From NCBI RefSeq assembly GCF_007830435.1, contig NZ_VLLC01000015.1, forward strand, positions 25,490 to 89,489: 64,000 nt of DNA, read 5' to 3'. Below, one piece after another: positions 1-8,465 of this stretch (within the stretch, counting starts at the first letter, position 1; the number at the start of each line of letters is the position of its first letter). The translations under genes were made by a program, and so were the position numbers. Under the pieces are notes generated by a model. The model saw only the letters and a list, made by a program, of their open reading frames with translations. It was not told the DNA's origin and searched no databases. The stretch is from Desulfobotulus alkaliphilus. GTDB lineage: Bacteria > Desulfobacterota > Desulfobacteria > Desulfobacterales > ASO4-4.

Positions 1-1
1 A

Positions 2-1258
2 GCCTACATCAATCGTCCCTTAGGGGAAAGAACCGGCATGAATCTGGACTCAGGACCCTGCTTCAAGGTGGTGTATGGCAGGGAAGATCCCTGCCCGTGG
101 TGTGAGAATCAAGAAACCTTTTCCGGTAAAACCGTGGAAACGGAGCGGCTCGATCCTGTGGATGAGCGCTGGTATAATGTTATTACCACCCCCATCTGCG
201 GAGAAGACGGGGAGGTACTGCTCCGGCAGACCGTCATGGTGGACATTACGGACAGAAAGATGGCGGAGGAGAGGATGCGGTCCCGGGCGGCCCTGCTCAT
301 GGAGGAAAACCAGCGGCTGAAATCCAGCCTGAAGGACCGCTACCGTTTCCATGGAATTGTGGGAAAGAGTCCTGAAATGCAGGGCGTTTATGACCGTATT
401 CTTCAGGCCGCAGGCAGTGGTGCTGCCGTGGTGATCCGGGGAGAATCCGGAACGGGAAAGGAGCTGGTGGCAAAGGCCATCCATGGCCTGAGCCAGCGGA
501 AAAACGGTCCCTTTGTGCCGGTGAACTGTGGTGCCATCCCTGAAAACCTCATGGAAAGTGAGTTTTTCGGTTACAAAAAAGGAGCCTTTACCGGTGCGGA
601 TACGGATAAAAAGGGGCTGCTGGAAATGTCTAGTGGGGGAACGCTTTTTCTGGATGAGGTGGGAGAAATTCCCTTGTCCATGCAGGTCAAACTGCTCCGT
701 GCCCTGGAGGGTAACGGTTTTCGGCCTCTGGGAGGCAGAGAGCATATTTCCACAGACCTGCGGATCATTGCCGCCACCCACAGAAATATGGAAGCCATGG
801 TGGCAGAGGGACGGATGCGGCAGGATTTCTTTTACCGCCTTCATATTATTCCCATTTACCTGCCGCCCTTAAGGGAAAGGAAGTCGGACATATCCCTTCT
901 TGTGGAACACTTTCTTTCTGCCATGGGCGATGAGCTCAGTTCCGGGGTGGATGCAAGGGTAATGGAGGCTTTTTTCCGTTATCCATGGCCCGGTAATGTC
1001 CGGGAACTGCAGAATGTTCTGCAACGCTATGTTACCCTTGGAACTCTGGATCTGCCGGTTTCTTCCGCAGAGGACACAAATGTTTCGGATCGTACACTGA
1101 AAGACCGTCTGGATCTGTATGAACGGGAAGTTCTTCTGGAAACCCTGAAACAGTGTGAGGGACATCGGGGACACACGGCAGACCTTCTGGGTATTGACCG
1201 AAGAACCCTTGAAAGAAAAATGAACCGGTTTAAGCTGCGGGAAAACGATACGGCATAG
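2..1258 (+). CDS. Sigma-54-dependent PAS response activator (5' end off window)
   Basis: Enhancer-binding protein that drives sigma-54 promoters by ATP hydrolysis. The reading frame is open to the window edge, so the true start lies upstream; the first internal Met is at 38. Visible order: end of a PAS sensor domain (to about base 270), AAA+ domain with Walker A GESGTGKE, the sigma-54 contact loop GAFTGA, Walker B GGTLFLDE, and a C-terminal Fis-type helix-turn-helix ([18 protein letters not shown]). It lies directly upstream of a sigma-54 promoter and three matching dyads, so it very likely controls the CoA-transferase and possibly the transporter that follow. The PAS part has a CPWC motif, which might bind a ligand or metal; that is a guess. 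Family assignment is firm, the inducer is unknown. Confidence 0.95.
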   Translation, partial: AYINRPLGERTGMNLDSGPCFKVVYGREDPCPWCENQETFSGKTVETERLDPVDERWYNVITTPICGEDGEVLLRQTVMVDITDRKMAEERMRSRAALLMEENQRLKSSLKDRYRFHGIVGKSPEMQGVYDRILQAAGSGAAVVIRGESGTGKELVAKAIHGLSQRKNGPFVPVNCGAIPENLMESEFFGYKKGAFTGADTDKKGLLEMSSGGTLFLDEVGEIPLSMQVKLLRALEGNGFRPLGGREHISTDLRIIAATHRNMEAMVAEGRMRQDFFYRLHIIPIYLPPLRERKSDISLLVEHFLSAMGDELSSGVDARVMEAFFRYPWPGNVRELQNVLQRYVTLGTLDLPVSSAEDTNVSDRTLKDRLDLYEREVLLETLKQCEGHRGHTADLLGIDRRTLERKMNRFKLRENDTA

Positions 1259-1288
1259 TTGTCGTATTATGCGGCGCACATGCCGTAT
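1248..1288 (+). promoter_or_regulatory. Two upstream activator dyads (sites 1 and 2)
   Basis: Two 20-bp imperfect palindromes lie 21 bp apart, on the same face of the helix. Site 1 (1248-1267) reads ATACGGC-ATAGTT-GTCGTAT and overlaps the activator's stop codon; site 2 (1269-1288) reads ATGCGGC-GCACAT-GCCGTAT. With site 3 (1352-1371) they fit ATRCGGC-N6-GYCGYAT. Site centres are about 190-215 bp upstream of the predicted transcription start, which is normal for sigma-54 enhancers. Binding by the adjacent activator is inferred from position. Confidence 0.7.
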
Positions 1289-1342
1289 CCTTGGAGGCGC
1301 CAGTAATCACGGGATGATAGGGTGAACAATGTTTATTTTTAG

Positions 1343-1394
1343 CCGGATCCAATGCGGCATAGTTGTCGCATTGGATCCGGTTTTATATTTTTTG
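1343..1394 (+). terminator. Terminator hairpin that also contains activator site 3
   Basis: Perfect 14-bp inverted repeat (1343-1356 with 1367-1380) followed by a T-rich tract, which fits a Rho-independent terminator for the activator gene. The inner part, 1352-1371, is ATGCGGC-ATAGTT-GTCGCAT, the third copy of the dyad seen at 1248-1288, centred about 110 bp upstream of the predicted start of transcription. One sequence therefore appears to serve as both terminator and enhancer. Confidence 0.75.
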
Positions 1395-1443
1395 AAATCG
1401 GATTTTTTGTAATTTGTTCTTTAAAATCAATATGATGATATGT

Positions 1444-1461
1444 TTGGCCCGGCCATTGCAA
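1444..1461 (+). promoter_or_regulatory. Sigma-54 (-24/-12) promoter of the CoA-transferase
   Basis: TGGCCCG-GCCA-TTGCA places GG at 1446-1447 and GC at 1458-1459 with exactly 10 bp between them, the sigma-54 rule. Transcription should begin near 1471. This excludes the in-frame ATG at 1414 as the real start of the following gene. Confidence 0.85.
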
Positions 1462-1521
1462 TACTGGATGTCAACCAAAGCGAATGCCGTCAGAAGGCGG
1501 TATCAACCAAAGGAGGACACC

Positions 1522-2892
1522 ATGGACATGCAGGCCCTTTATCGAACAAAGCTGGTATCACCGGAGCAGGCTGTTTCCATTGTACGCTCAGGACAATGGG
1601 TGGATTACGGCAATTTTCTCTGTGCACCCCTGACCCTGGATGCGGCTCTGGCCAAAAGGGCTGAAGAACTGGAGGAAGTCAAGGTACGTGCCGTGGGTTT
1701 CCCTGGCCTTGCGGCCGTTGCCATGGCCGACCCTTCGGGTGAGCGGTTTATTTATAACAACTGGCATTTTACCGGTGGCGACAGAATTCTCCATGATAAG
1801 GGCCTTTGCAGCTACATCCCCATTCTTTATCACGAAGGCCCCCGTTATTATGAACGGGATATTGAAAGCGATGTGTATATGGTACGCTGTGCCTCCATGG
1901 ACAGCAATGGCTTTTTTAATTATGGTGTCGCCAATTCCGTTCAGCGGGCACAGATAGAAAGTGCAAGAACCATTATTGTTGAGGTTAACAGCAGCATGCC
2001 CGTATGCCATGGAGGATATGATGAAGCCATTCATATTTCCCAGGTGGATTTTGTGGTGGAGTCGGACAATGCGCCCATGTTTGCCCTCAAGGAACCCGCC
2101 GTATCCAGAGAAGATATGAAAATCGCAGAACACGTGGTTTCACGGATTCCCGATGGTGCCTGTCTGCAACTTGGTATTGGCGGGCTTCCCAACGCCATTG
2201 GTCGCATGATTGCGGATTCCACCATAAGGGATCTGGGTGTGCATACGGAAATGCTGGTGGACAGTTACATCGACATGTACGAGGCGGGTCGTATCTCGGG
2301 CCGCATGAAAAGGGATCTTCCCGGTAAAATGACCTATACCTTTGCTCTGGGAAGTCAGCGCCTCTATGACTTCCTGCACCATAACCCCCTCTGTGCCAGC
2401 TATCCCGTGGATTATGTGAATGCACCCGCCCGCATTGCTTCCAATCCCAGGGCCGTATCCATCAATAATGCCGTGGAGGTGGATCTTTACGGACAGATTT
2501 CCAGTGAATCCTCAGGCATCCGTCACATTTCAGGGACCGGCGGCCAGTTTGATTTTGCCTTTGGCTGCTACCATTCCGAAGGCGGTCAGAGTTTCATCTG
2601 TCTGCGTTCTACCACCACGGATAAGCAGGGTAATCGTAAAACCAGAATCCGGCCGACCCTGGAGCCGGGGACCATTGTCACCCTTCCCAGAACCGTCACC
2701 CACTGGGTGGTTACGGAGTACGGCATGGCCAATCTTAAGGGTAAAAGTACATGGGAGCGGGCTGAAGCCCTGATCGGCATTGCCCATCCCGATTACAGGG
2801 AAGAACTGATGCAGGAAGCAGCCAGAATGAATATCTGGAAGCGCAGGCTGCATCCTACGGGACTTTCCAGTGAGATACGCATGGCTGTATGA
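1522..2892 (+). CDS. Acyl-CoA:acetate CoA-transferase (acetyl-CoA hydrolase/transferase family)
   Basis: Moves CoA between a short-chain acyl-CoA and acetate, or a related pair. The 456-residue length and motifs match butyryl-CoA or 4-hydroxybutyrate CoA-transferases: the central GIGGLPNAIG loop and the VDLYGQISSESSG segment that carries the family's catalytic glutamate, followed by SGTGGQFDF. The start was set at 1522 because AAAGGAGG precedes it and the sigma-54 promoter lies at 1444-1461; a longer frame from 1414 would begin upstream of the transcription start. It is followed by an OFA transporter, which suggests uptake and CoA activation of one carboxylic acid. The exact substrate cannot be read from sequence. 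Confidence 0.88.
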   Translation: MDMQALYRTKLVSPEQAVSIVRSGQWVDYGNFLCAPLTLDAALAKRAEELEEVKVRAVGFPGLAAVAMADPSGERFIYNNWHFTGGDRILHDKGLCSYIPILYHEGPRYYERDIESDVYMVRCASMDSNGFFNYGVANSVQRAQIESARTIIVEVNSSMPVCHGGYDEAIHISQVDFVVESDNAPMFALKEPAVSREDMKIAEHVVSRIPDGACLQLGIGGLPNAIGRMIADSTIRDLGVHTEMLVDSYIDMYEAGRISGRMKRDLPGKMTYTFALGSQRLYDFLHHNPLCASYPVDYVNAPARIASNPRAVSINNAVEVDLYGQISSESSGIRHISGTGGQFDFAFGCYHSEGGQSFICLRSTTTDKQGNRKTRIRPTLEPGTIVTLPRTVTHWVVTEYGMANLKGKSTWERAEALIGIAHPDYREELMQEAARMNIWKRRLHPTGLSSEIRMAV

Positions 2893-2932
2893 GGCATAAG
2901 GGCTTTATAGGGTTGGCCCTTTCTCTCCTGAA

Positions 2933-2993
2933 CCGGGAATCTTCTCTCCTCCCCCCCATCTCTCCGAGCGTGGGAAGATTCCCGGTCTTTTTT
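2933..2993 (+). terminator. Rho-independent terminator after the CoA-transferase
   Basis: Perfect 12-bp inverted repeat CCGGGAATCTTC / GAAGATTCCCGG with a C-rich loop and a TCTTTTTT tail. It separates the CoA-transferase from the transporter, so the two may be only partly co-transcribed. Confidence 0.8.
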
Positions 2994-3063
2994 AAACCTT
3001 TGCCCTGAACAGAGTTTAGTGTAAAGATCTGCCTTAATCCATAAAACAATACAAGGGGGCACC

Positions 3064-4338
3064 ATGGAAACAGCTTATCAGAATGAAAAAATTCCCAACC
3101 GCTGGCTTGTTGTTGCGGGTTCGCTTCTTATGCAGCTCAGTCTGGGGGCCATCTATACCTGGAGCCTTTTCAACAGGCCGCTGGTGGAAGCCCACGGATG
3201 GACACCGGGGGACACGGTATTCACCTTTTCCATTACCCTGGCCTTTTTCTCGGTGGCCGTTATTTTTGCGGGCAGGATACAGGATAAAATAGGCCCAAAA
3301 AAGGTGGCCATTGTGGGTGGCCTCCTCACGGGTCTTGGTGTGGCACTGGCCAGCTTTGCCACCAATGTATATTTTCTTTATCTCACCTACGGCGTGATAG
3401 CAGGTATCGGGATCGGTGCGGCCTATGTGACGCCTCTGGCCACCTGTGTAAAATGGTTTCCGGAAAAAAGGGGGCTGATTACCGGCCTGATCCTTGCCGC
3501 ACTGGGAGTGGGGGGCATGGTCTTTAAGCCCATCATTTTAATTTTCATTACTAAATTCGGTGTGTCCCAGTCATTTCTCTACCTTGGGTGCATCTATGGT
3601 GTTCTGATTGTTGCGGGTGCCATGTTGCTTGCCGTGCCGCCCAAGGGATACCGGCCTCCGGGCTGGACACCACCCGTGAGTCAGGCTGGCGCAGCACCTG
3701 CCGGAAGCCGCCGCTTTTCAACGGGTCAGGCCATGCGTACTCCCCAGTTTTATATGCTGGTGGCCTGGATGTTTTTTGGCAGCGCCGCAGCCCTCATGAT
3801 CATCAGTGTGGCCGCCAATATCGGTATGACCATGATCGGCCTGAGCCTTGCCGCAGCAGGCAATGCCGTTGTCACCATCGCCCTTTTCAATGCCTGTGGC
3901 CGTCTGGGATGGGGCTGGATTTCCGACAGATTCGGCAGAAAACCCTCCATACTGGCCAATTTTATCATGCTCAGTCTCGCCATGTTCTATATGGCCCTGA
4001 TTCCCATGACCTATGCGGGCTTTCTTGTGGCCACCTGTGTGGTAGGTTTCTGTTTCGGAGGCCTTGCGGCCATGCTGCCTACCCTGACTGCGGAGTGGTT
4101 CGGTCTTGCCAATGTGGGCAATAATTATGGTGCGGTTTTTATCTTCTACGGCATAGCGGCCCTCACAGCGCCACGGCTTTCCATTGCCATCGGTTTTGAA
4201 AGTGCATTCCTTGTGGCGGGTATCGCCTGTGTCATCGGTGCTGTGATTGCCATTTTTGCAAGGGCTCCGGGTGTTGTGAAGCAGCCGGATACTCTGGGAA
4301 GCGAAGGCCTGAAACCAAAGGTTACGGGAGCATCCTGA
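3064..4338 (+). CDS. OFA-family MFS transporter (oxalate/formate antiporter-like)
   Basis: Inner-membrane carrier of the major facilitator superfamily, 424 residues with about 12 hydrophobic segments. The N-terminal NRWLVVAGSLLMQLSLGAIY and the first loop (RIQDKIGPKKVA) are typical of the oxalate:formate antiporter family, whose members move small monocarboxylates or dicarboxylates. A strong ribosome site (AAGGGGGC) precedes ATG 3064. It lies behind the sigma-54-controlled CoA-transferase but a terminator intervenes. A role in importing the acid activated by that enzyme is inferred from position. Confidence 0.85.
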   Translation: METAYQNEKIPNRWLVVAGSLLMQLSLGAIYTWSLFNRPLVEAHGWTPGDTVFTFSITLAFFSVAVIFAGRIQDKIGPKKVAIVGGLLTGLGVALASFATNVYFLYLTYGVIAGIGIGAAYVTPLATCVKWFPEKRGLITGLILAALGVGGMVFKPIILIFITKFGVSQSFLYLGCIYGVLIVAGAMLLAVPPKGYRPPGWTPPVSQAGAAPAGSRRFSTGQAMRTPQFYMLVAWMFFGSAAALMIISVAANIGMTMIGLSLAAAGNAVVTIALFNACGRLGWGWISDRFGRKPSILANFIMLSLAMFYMALIPMTYAGFLVATCVVGFCFGGLAAMLPTLTAEWFGLANVGNNYGAVFIFYGIAALTAPRLSIAIGFESAFLVAGIACVIGAVIAIFARAPGVVKQPDTLGSEGLKPKVTGAS

Positions 4339-4363
4339 AAAATAAAATTTCCCTGTAGCTGAA

Positions 4364-4402
4364 TAAAAAAGATCCGTGGCATTTTCTGCTACGGATCTTT
4401 TT
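4364..4402. terminator. Bidirectional terminator after the OFA transporter
   Basis: AAAAAAGATCCGT pairs with ACGGATCTTTTT around a short loop, with A-run before and T-run after, so it can act on both strands between the transporter and the convergent cysK gene. Confidence 0.85.
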
Positions 4403-4414
4403 GCTGTGTGTTAT

Positions 4415-4605
4415 GAAAATATTCAGCATGGTTTATTCCGAACTGCCAATGCTGTAGTTGCAGCAGCTTCGTGCTGTTGCAAGGCACCTTGGCTATTTGC
4501 AAGTGACATTGCAATCGTTTCGGATTGCGTCACGGGCAAATAGTCTGGGTGCCTGTGCATCTATCTGACAGGTATGGTACCAGAATAATTGTTCTGAATT
4601 ATTAC
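4415..4605 (+). mobile_element. Family A nested palindromic repeat, copy A1 (core only)
   Basis: Shortest copy of the element found seven times here. It holds only the core: left arm (TTTATTCCGAACTGCC onward), then directly the right arm (TTGCGTCACGGGCAAATAG). Neither internal module is present, which shows the ground state of the element. Its ends have decayed (left GAAAATATTCAGCATG, right GTTCTGAATTATTAC) and no 8-bp duplication remains, so it is probably old. Family B copy B1 has inserted at its right edge. Confidence 0.85.
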
Positions 4606-4610
4606 TTTTT

Positions 4611-4833
4611 CTGATTACTACCCTGGCTCAGCCACAGCTTGCTGGTCAAGTTTTTGCCAGGCCTATGGTGCGGGCTTTAATACGGGCAGGCGCAAGGCCT
4701 GCCCCTACGAATGGTTTTTACGGCCCTGTTTTGTGTAGGGGCACCCTTTACGGGTGCCCGCTGACATGCACAAAATCTGGTTATAAAATTTCTATTATTA
4801 AGGCTTGTATGGCTGAAAGACAGTGGTAATCAG
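4611..4833 (+). mobile_element. Family B miniature element, copy B1
   Basis: 223-bp non-coding element with imperfect 23-bp terminal inverted repeats beginning CTGATTACYAC. It is flanked by a perfect 10-bp direct repeat ATTACTTTTT (4601-4610 and 4834-4843), the mark of transposition. Inside are two strong hairpins, GGGCAGGCGCAAGGCCTGCCC-type and GGGGCACCC/GGGTGCCC. The left target copy includes the last five bases of element A1, so B1 arrived after A1. Confidence 0.88.
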
Positions 4834-4849
4834 ATTACTTTTTATTCAC

Positions 4850-5782
4850 TTATTCTACATCGTCAAAAAGGGCGGTGCTGAGGTAACGTTCCCCCGTGCT
4901 GGGCAGAATGGTCACAATGGTTTTTCCTTGGAACTCAGCCCTTTCACCCAGGGCCATGGCCGCAGAAACAGCGGCACCCGATGAAATTCCGCAGAGAATA
5001 CCACGGCTCCGGGCCAGCCATTTTGCCATGTCCATGGCCTCTTCGTCTCTCACCGGGATCACTTCGTCCATCAGAGCCGTATCAAGAATGGCAGGAATAA
5101 AACCTGCGCCGATTCCCTGAATTTTATGGGTTCCGGCAGAACCACCGGAAAGAACCGGAGAGGATGATGGTTCTACGGCAACCACTTTAAAATCAGGATT
5201 CTTCCTTTTAAAATAGCGGCCAATGCCTGTGAGGGTTCCGCCGGTTCCCACCCCGGCCACAAGGGCATGGACATGGCCTTGTGCTGCCGCATCCATCTCA
5301 GGGGCCGTTGTTTTTTCATGGATGGCGGGGTTGGCGGGATTGGAGAACTGGTCCGGCATAAAAATTTTCCGGTTTTTTGATAAAATATCATGGGCTTTTT
5401 CAATGGCACCGGCCATGCCCGCGGCTGCCGGGGTGAGAATCAGTTCGGCTCCGAGATAGCGCAGCAGTTTTTTACGCTCAAGACTCATGCTTTCGGGCAT
5501 GGTCAGGGTGAGACGATACCCCCTTGCTGCGCAGACCGCCGCAAGGGCAATGCCCGTATTCCCGCTGGTGGGTTCAAGGATGGCAGAACCCGGGCCGATT
5601 TGACCTTTTTTTTCAGCAGCACTGAGCATGGCTTCTGCAATGCGGTCCTTGACACTGCCCAGAGGATTGAAAAATTCCAGCTTGGCAAGGATTTTTGTAT
5701 TCTTTTTTTTCATGGAATCCGGTGTGATATCTACCATGGGCGTTCTGCCGATGGTGGCGGGAATATCCGGATATATATTCAT
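4850..5782 (-). CDS. cysK: Cysteine synthase A
   Basis: PLP enzyme that makes cysteine from O-acetylserine and sulfide. At 310 residues it has the normal length. The PLP lysine lies in NPLGSVKDR, the phosphate/substrate loop is TSGNTG, and GVGTGGTLTG and GISSGAA complete the PLP site. AAAAAGGAG precedes the ATG. It follows the SDR epimerase by 14 bases and is likely in one transcript with it. The closest alternative is cysteine synthase B, but the length and QFSNPANP segment fit CysK. Confidence 0.95.
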   Translation of the reverse strand: MNIYPDIPATIGRTPMVDITPDSMKKKNTKILAKLEFFNPLGSVKDRIAEAMLSAAEKKGQIGPGSAILEPTSGNTGIALAAVCAARGYRLTLTMPESMSLERKKLLRYLGAELILTPAAAGMAGAIEKAHDILSKNRKIFMPDQFSNPANPAIHEKTTAPEMDAAAQGHVHALVAGVGTGGTLTGIGRYFKRKNPDFKVVAVEPSSSPVLSGGSAGTHKIQGIGAGFIPAILDTALMDEVIPVRDEEAMDMAKWLARSRGILCGISSGAAVSAAMALGERAEFQGKTIVTILPSTGERYLSTALFDDVE

Positions 5783-5796
5783 GGGAGACTCCTTTT

Positions 5797-6699
5797 TCAG
5801 CCTTCAATGGCATCCCTAAGGGCGGATTCCAAGCTGGAAAATCTGAATTTAAATCCTTCTTTTTCAAGCCTTTCCGGAGTTCCCCTCTGGCTTGCCAGAA
5901 GGATTTCTCCGAATTCTCCAAGGAACAGACGCAGGGCAAAGGACGGAACCCGGAAAAAGTCAGGCCTCTTCAGGAGTTGTGCCAGGGTGCGGGAAAAGTC
6001 TGCGTTGGTGACAGGCTCCGGTCCCACCAGATTGTAAGGGCCTGCGCTTTCCGGATGGCTTATGAAAAAGTCCACGGCAGCAAGGATATCCTCCACATGA
6101 ATCCACGGCATCCACTGTTTTCCTGATCCTAAGGGTCCGCCCACTCCCATGCGGTAGGCGGGAATCATTTTGGAAAGTGCGCCGCCCCTGTCACCCAAGA
6201 CAATGCCCAGTCGCATGCAGACCACACGAATCCCTTTTTTTTCCGCAGCCAGAGCCGCATCTTCCCATTCAACACAGAGTTTTGCGAGGAAATCTTCGCC
6301 CGGTCCATGGTCTTCACGGAGGACTTCTTCGCCGCAGGAACCATAATATCCAATGGCGGATGTGGAAATCAGGGTCTGATCTTTTTTGCCGGAGAGGGCA
6401 GAAACAAGGTTTTTTGTGGTCAGAATGCGGGAGTTGCGCATGGTTTCCATGGAAGCCTTTGTCCAGTAGTGGAAAATGCTGCGACCGGCAAGATTGATGA
6501 CAAGGTCCGCATCTGCCACCGCATTCTGCCATGGGCCGGGCAGGGTCGTATCCGCCTGAATATAGGTGAGTTGATCATGGCTGATGGAAGGGTGAGACGG
6601 GGCAAGGTCTGTCGCTGAAACATCAAAGCCTTTTTCAAGCAGGAAGGAAAGGATGCGGGTGCCCACAAATCCGGCACCACCTGTAATGAAAGCATGCAT
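5797..6699 (-). CDS. TIGR01777-type NAD(P)-binding epimerase (YfcH-like)
   Basis: Short-chain dehydrogenase/reductase of the extended type, 300 residues. The N-terminal Rossmann motif is ITGGAGFVGTRIL, and ISTSAIGYYG contains the catalytic Tyr region. The C-terminal DUF1731-like part (PSFALRLFLGEFGEILLASQRGTPERLEKEGFKFRF) is diagnostic of the YfcH family, whose substrate is unknown. AGAGGAG precedes the start. Neighbours mtnN and cysK give no clear pathway. An SRPBCC protein, a frequent partner domain of this family, is encoded separately at 22057. Confidence 0.88.
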   Translation of the reverse strand: MHAFITGGAGFVGTRILSFLLEKGFDVSATDLAPSHPSISHDQLTYIQADTTLPGPWQNAVADADLVINLAGRSIFHYWTKASMETMRNSRILTTKNLVSALSGKKDQTLISTSAIGYYGSCGEEVLREDHGPGEDFLAKLCVEWEDAALAAEKKGIRVVCMRLGIVLGDRGGALSKMIPAYRMGVGGPLGSGKQWMPWIHVEDILAAVDFFISHPESAGPYNLVGPEPVTNADFSRTLAQLLKRPDFFRVPSFALRLFLGEFGEILLASQRGTPERLEKEGFKFRFSSLESALRDAIEG

Positions 6700-6839
6700 G
6701 GGGTTCTCCTCTGAAGGGGTTGCTGGGAAAATGGACGCTTCAAAGGTATATTGTCATGCAGCAGGGGATCCTGCAATGGAATTTTCGGGGCAAGGGGAGG
6801 GTCAGGAAGCATTCATGCGCTGGGCTGGAGGGGTTATTT

Positions 6840-7520
6840 TCACGTGATACGGATAATGAACTCAAAGGTAAAACGGGAACTCAGGTCGGCACTTTCCTTT
6901 TCAAAGGATGAAAAATCTTCAAGGGAATCGTCATTGGCATGGTCGCAGATGGTTCTGATGCAGACAAAGGGGACATGGTTGATAAAGGCCGTATGTGCGA
7001 TGGCGGCACTTTCCATATCCACACAGTCCGGCCTGTGGGCCTCCTGAATTTTTCTTTTTTTTTCAGAATCTTTGATAAAGCGCTCACCACTGACAATTTT
7101 TCCGGATTTTACCTTTCCTGCTTCATATTCCTGCCCCATGGTTTGCAGTTCACGGAAAGCCTTTTCATCCGGAAAAAAGGCGGACTGATAGGGAAAACAG
7201 TGCTTCATCTGCCCCCTGCTCACATCATGGTGGGCCAGCTCCCTTGCAATAATGATATCTCCGATTCTGTTGTTTCCATGCATGCTGCCCGCAATGCCCG
7301 TGATGATGAGAAGATCCGGCTGAAAAAGGATGATGGCATGCTGACTGATGGCCGCAGCGTTGACTTTGCCGACACCGCACTGGACAAGATGGATGGCAGC
7401 ATGGTTCATTTTTCTGAAATACCAGTCCATGCCGTTCAGATTGCCTGATTTTTCTGCCCCGAGCCTGAGGATCAGGCCTTCTATTTCCGTATACATCGCT
7501 GCGACAACCAGTAGCTTCAT
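6840..7520 (-). CDS. mtnN: 5'-methylthioadenosine/S-adenosylhomocysteine nucleosidase
   Basis: Cleaves adenine from methylthioadenosine and S-adenosylhomocysteine, clearing inhibitory by-products of methylation and polyamine synthesis. The 226-residue protein has the phosphorylase fold motifs GVGKVNAA, ITGIAGS, the substrate segment VDMESAAIAHTA and RTICDHANDD with the catalytic aspartate. Unusual is a somewhat longer variable central region. It lies 140 bases upstream of the epimerase on the same strand. Futalosine hydrolase is a possible alternative but the motifs fit MtnN better. Confidence 0.88.
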   Translation of the reverse strand: MKLLVVAAMYTEIEGLILRLGAEKSGNLNGMDWYFRKMNHAAIHLVQCGVGKVNAAAISQHAIILFQPDLLIITGIAGSMHGNNRIGDIIIARELAHHDVSRGQMKHCFPYQSAFFPDEKAFRELQTMGQEYEAGKVKSGKIVSGERFIKDSEKKRKIQEAHRPDCVDMESAAIAHTAFINHVPFVCIRTICDHANDDSLEDFSSFEKESADLSSRFTFEFIIRIT

Positions 7521-7590
7521 CGTTGTTTTCCGTCGTTTGTTTTTTTGCCTGCCCTGTCAGTATACCAGAAATATCTGCAAGCGGTAAGCA

Positions 7591-7800
7591 TCATCGTAAT
7601 TTCATGGGTGCATCCTGTCTGTCCTGCACGGAGACCATGGATTCAGGGATGAGATAGCTTCTCATTTTTGAAGCAAAATAAATCAGAAGCCAGATGTCAT
7701 CCTCTGTTCTGTTTCCCCGTCTGCCAACAACCCTTCCCACGCAACCGTTAAAGGGATGCCCCGGATGGTTGACCATGACCACTGTCTGCAGTTCCATCAT
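7591..7800 (-). CDS. Small hypothetical protein, 69 aa
   Basis: A 69-residue protein preceded by GGGGAGGG seven bases before ATG, a strong ribosome site that supports it as real. The opening MELQTVVMVNHPGHPFNGCVGRVVGRRG resembles a KOW-type or SH3-like small beta fold (Gly-Arg-Val-Val after a hydrophobic strand), but I do not recognise a family. It lies 70 bases upstream of mtnN and 67 bases downstream of the C_GCAxxG protein, all on the minus strand. Confidence 0.6.
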   Translation of the reverse strand: MMELQTVVMVNHPGHPFNGCVGRVVGRRGNRTEDDIWLLIYFASKMRSYLIPESMVSVQDRQDAPMKLR

Positions 7801-7867
7801 TTTTATCCCTCCCCGGCCAGGCTTCCTTTAACGGTTTCATGGCCGCACAGGCGTTTTTTTTGCCTGA

Positions 7868-8410
7868 TCAGTTTTCCAGATTTTCCACATTGCTGCCAAA
7901 GGGCTGGCTGGCAAGCGTATCCCTGTCCGAAAGGATGAGATCTGCGGCAATACCTGCAGTCTCTGTAATGATTTCACGGCAGTACAGGGCATGGTCGCGG
8001 CACAGCCATTCAGACTCCCACTTTCCTGCCAGTTCCCTGCACAGGGTATGGCCGAACTGTTCTTTGAAACGGTTGGGAAGCTGATTGAAAATTCTGTAGA
8101 TACCGGGTTTGCCGTAAAGCTGTTCCTTAGACCGCTTTGCCACTGCCTTTTGATCCTCTCCCGGAGGCAGTTCCGTTCTGCCATGCACGGCACTGACGGC
8201 CATGACAGCACCGACAAGGGCGCCGCAGGTATCCCCGAACAGGCCGATACCACCACCAAACCCTGTGGCGCATTTTTTGACATCCACATGCATCCCCGTG
8301 TTCACAAGGGAAAAAACAGCTTCAGTGATGCATTCTGCGCAGTTATACCCAAGGGAAAAATTTTTTCTGGCCCGCTGACGGATACTTTCTGTCAATTCTT
8401 CCTTTTCCAT
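7868..8410 (-). CDS. C_GCAxxG_C_C family putative redox protein
   Basis: Family named for its cysteine pattern, common in anaerobes and thought to be redox active. The 180-residue protein shows YNCAEC, CATGFGGGIGLFGDTCGALVG (the signature), then LCRELAG and LCRDHALYC. I place the start at 8410 (MEKEEL) because GGAGG lies at the proper distance; an in-frame ATG at 8434 has no ribosome site. Partner and substrate are unknown. Confidence 0.85.
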   Translation of the reverse strand: MEKEELTESIRQRARKNFSLGYNCAECITEAVFSLVNTGMHVDVKKCATGFGGGIGLFGDTCGALVGAVMAVSAVHGRTELPPGEDQKAVAKRSKEQLYGKPGIYRIFNQLPNRFKEQFGHTLCRELAGKWESEWLCRDHALYCREIITETAGIAADLILSDRDTLASQPFGSNVENLEN

Positions 8411-8465
8411 GATGCGTCCTCCACGATTATACATTCTCTAAGGTTTTAAGTCGTTTTAAAAAATA

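Noticed and set aside
1414..1521. N-terminal extension of the CoA-transferase from ATG 1414
   Set aside because: It would begin upstream of the predicted transcription start and spans the -24/-12 promoter; ATG 1522 has AAAGGAGG.
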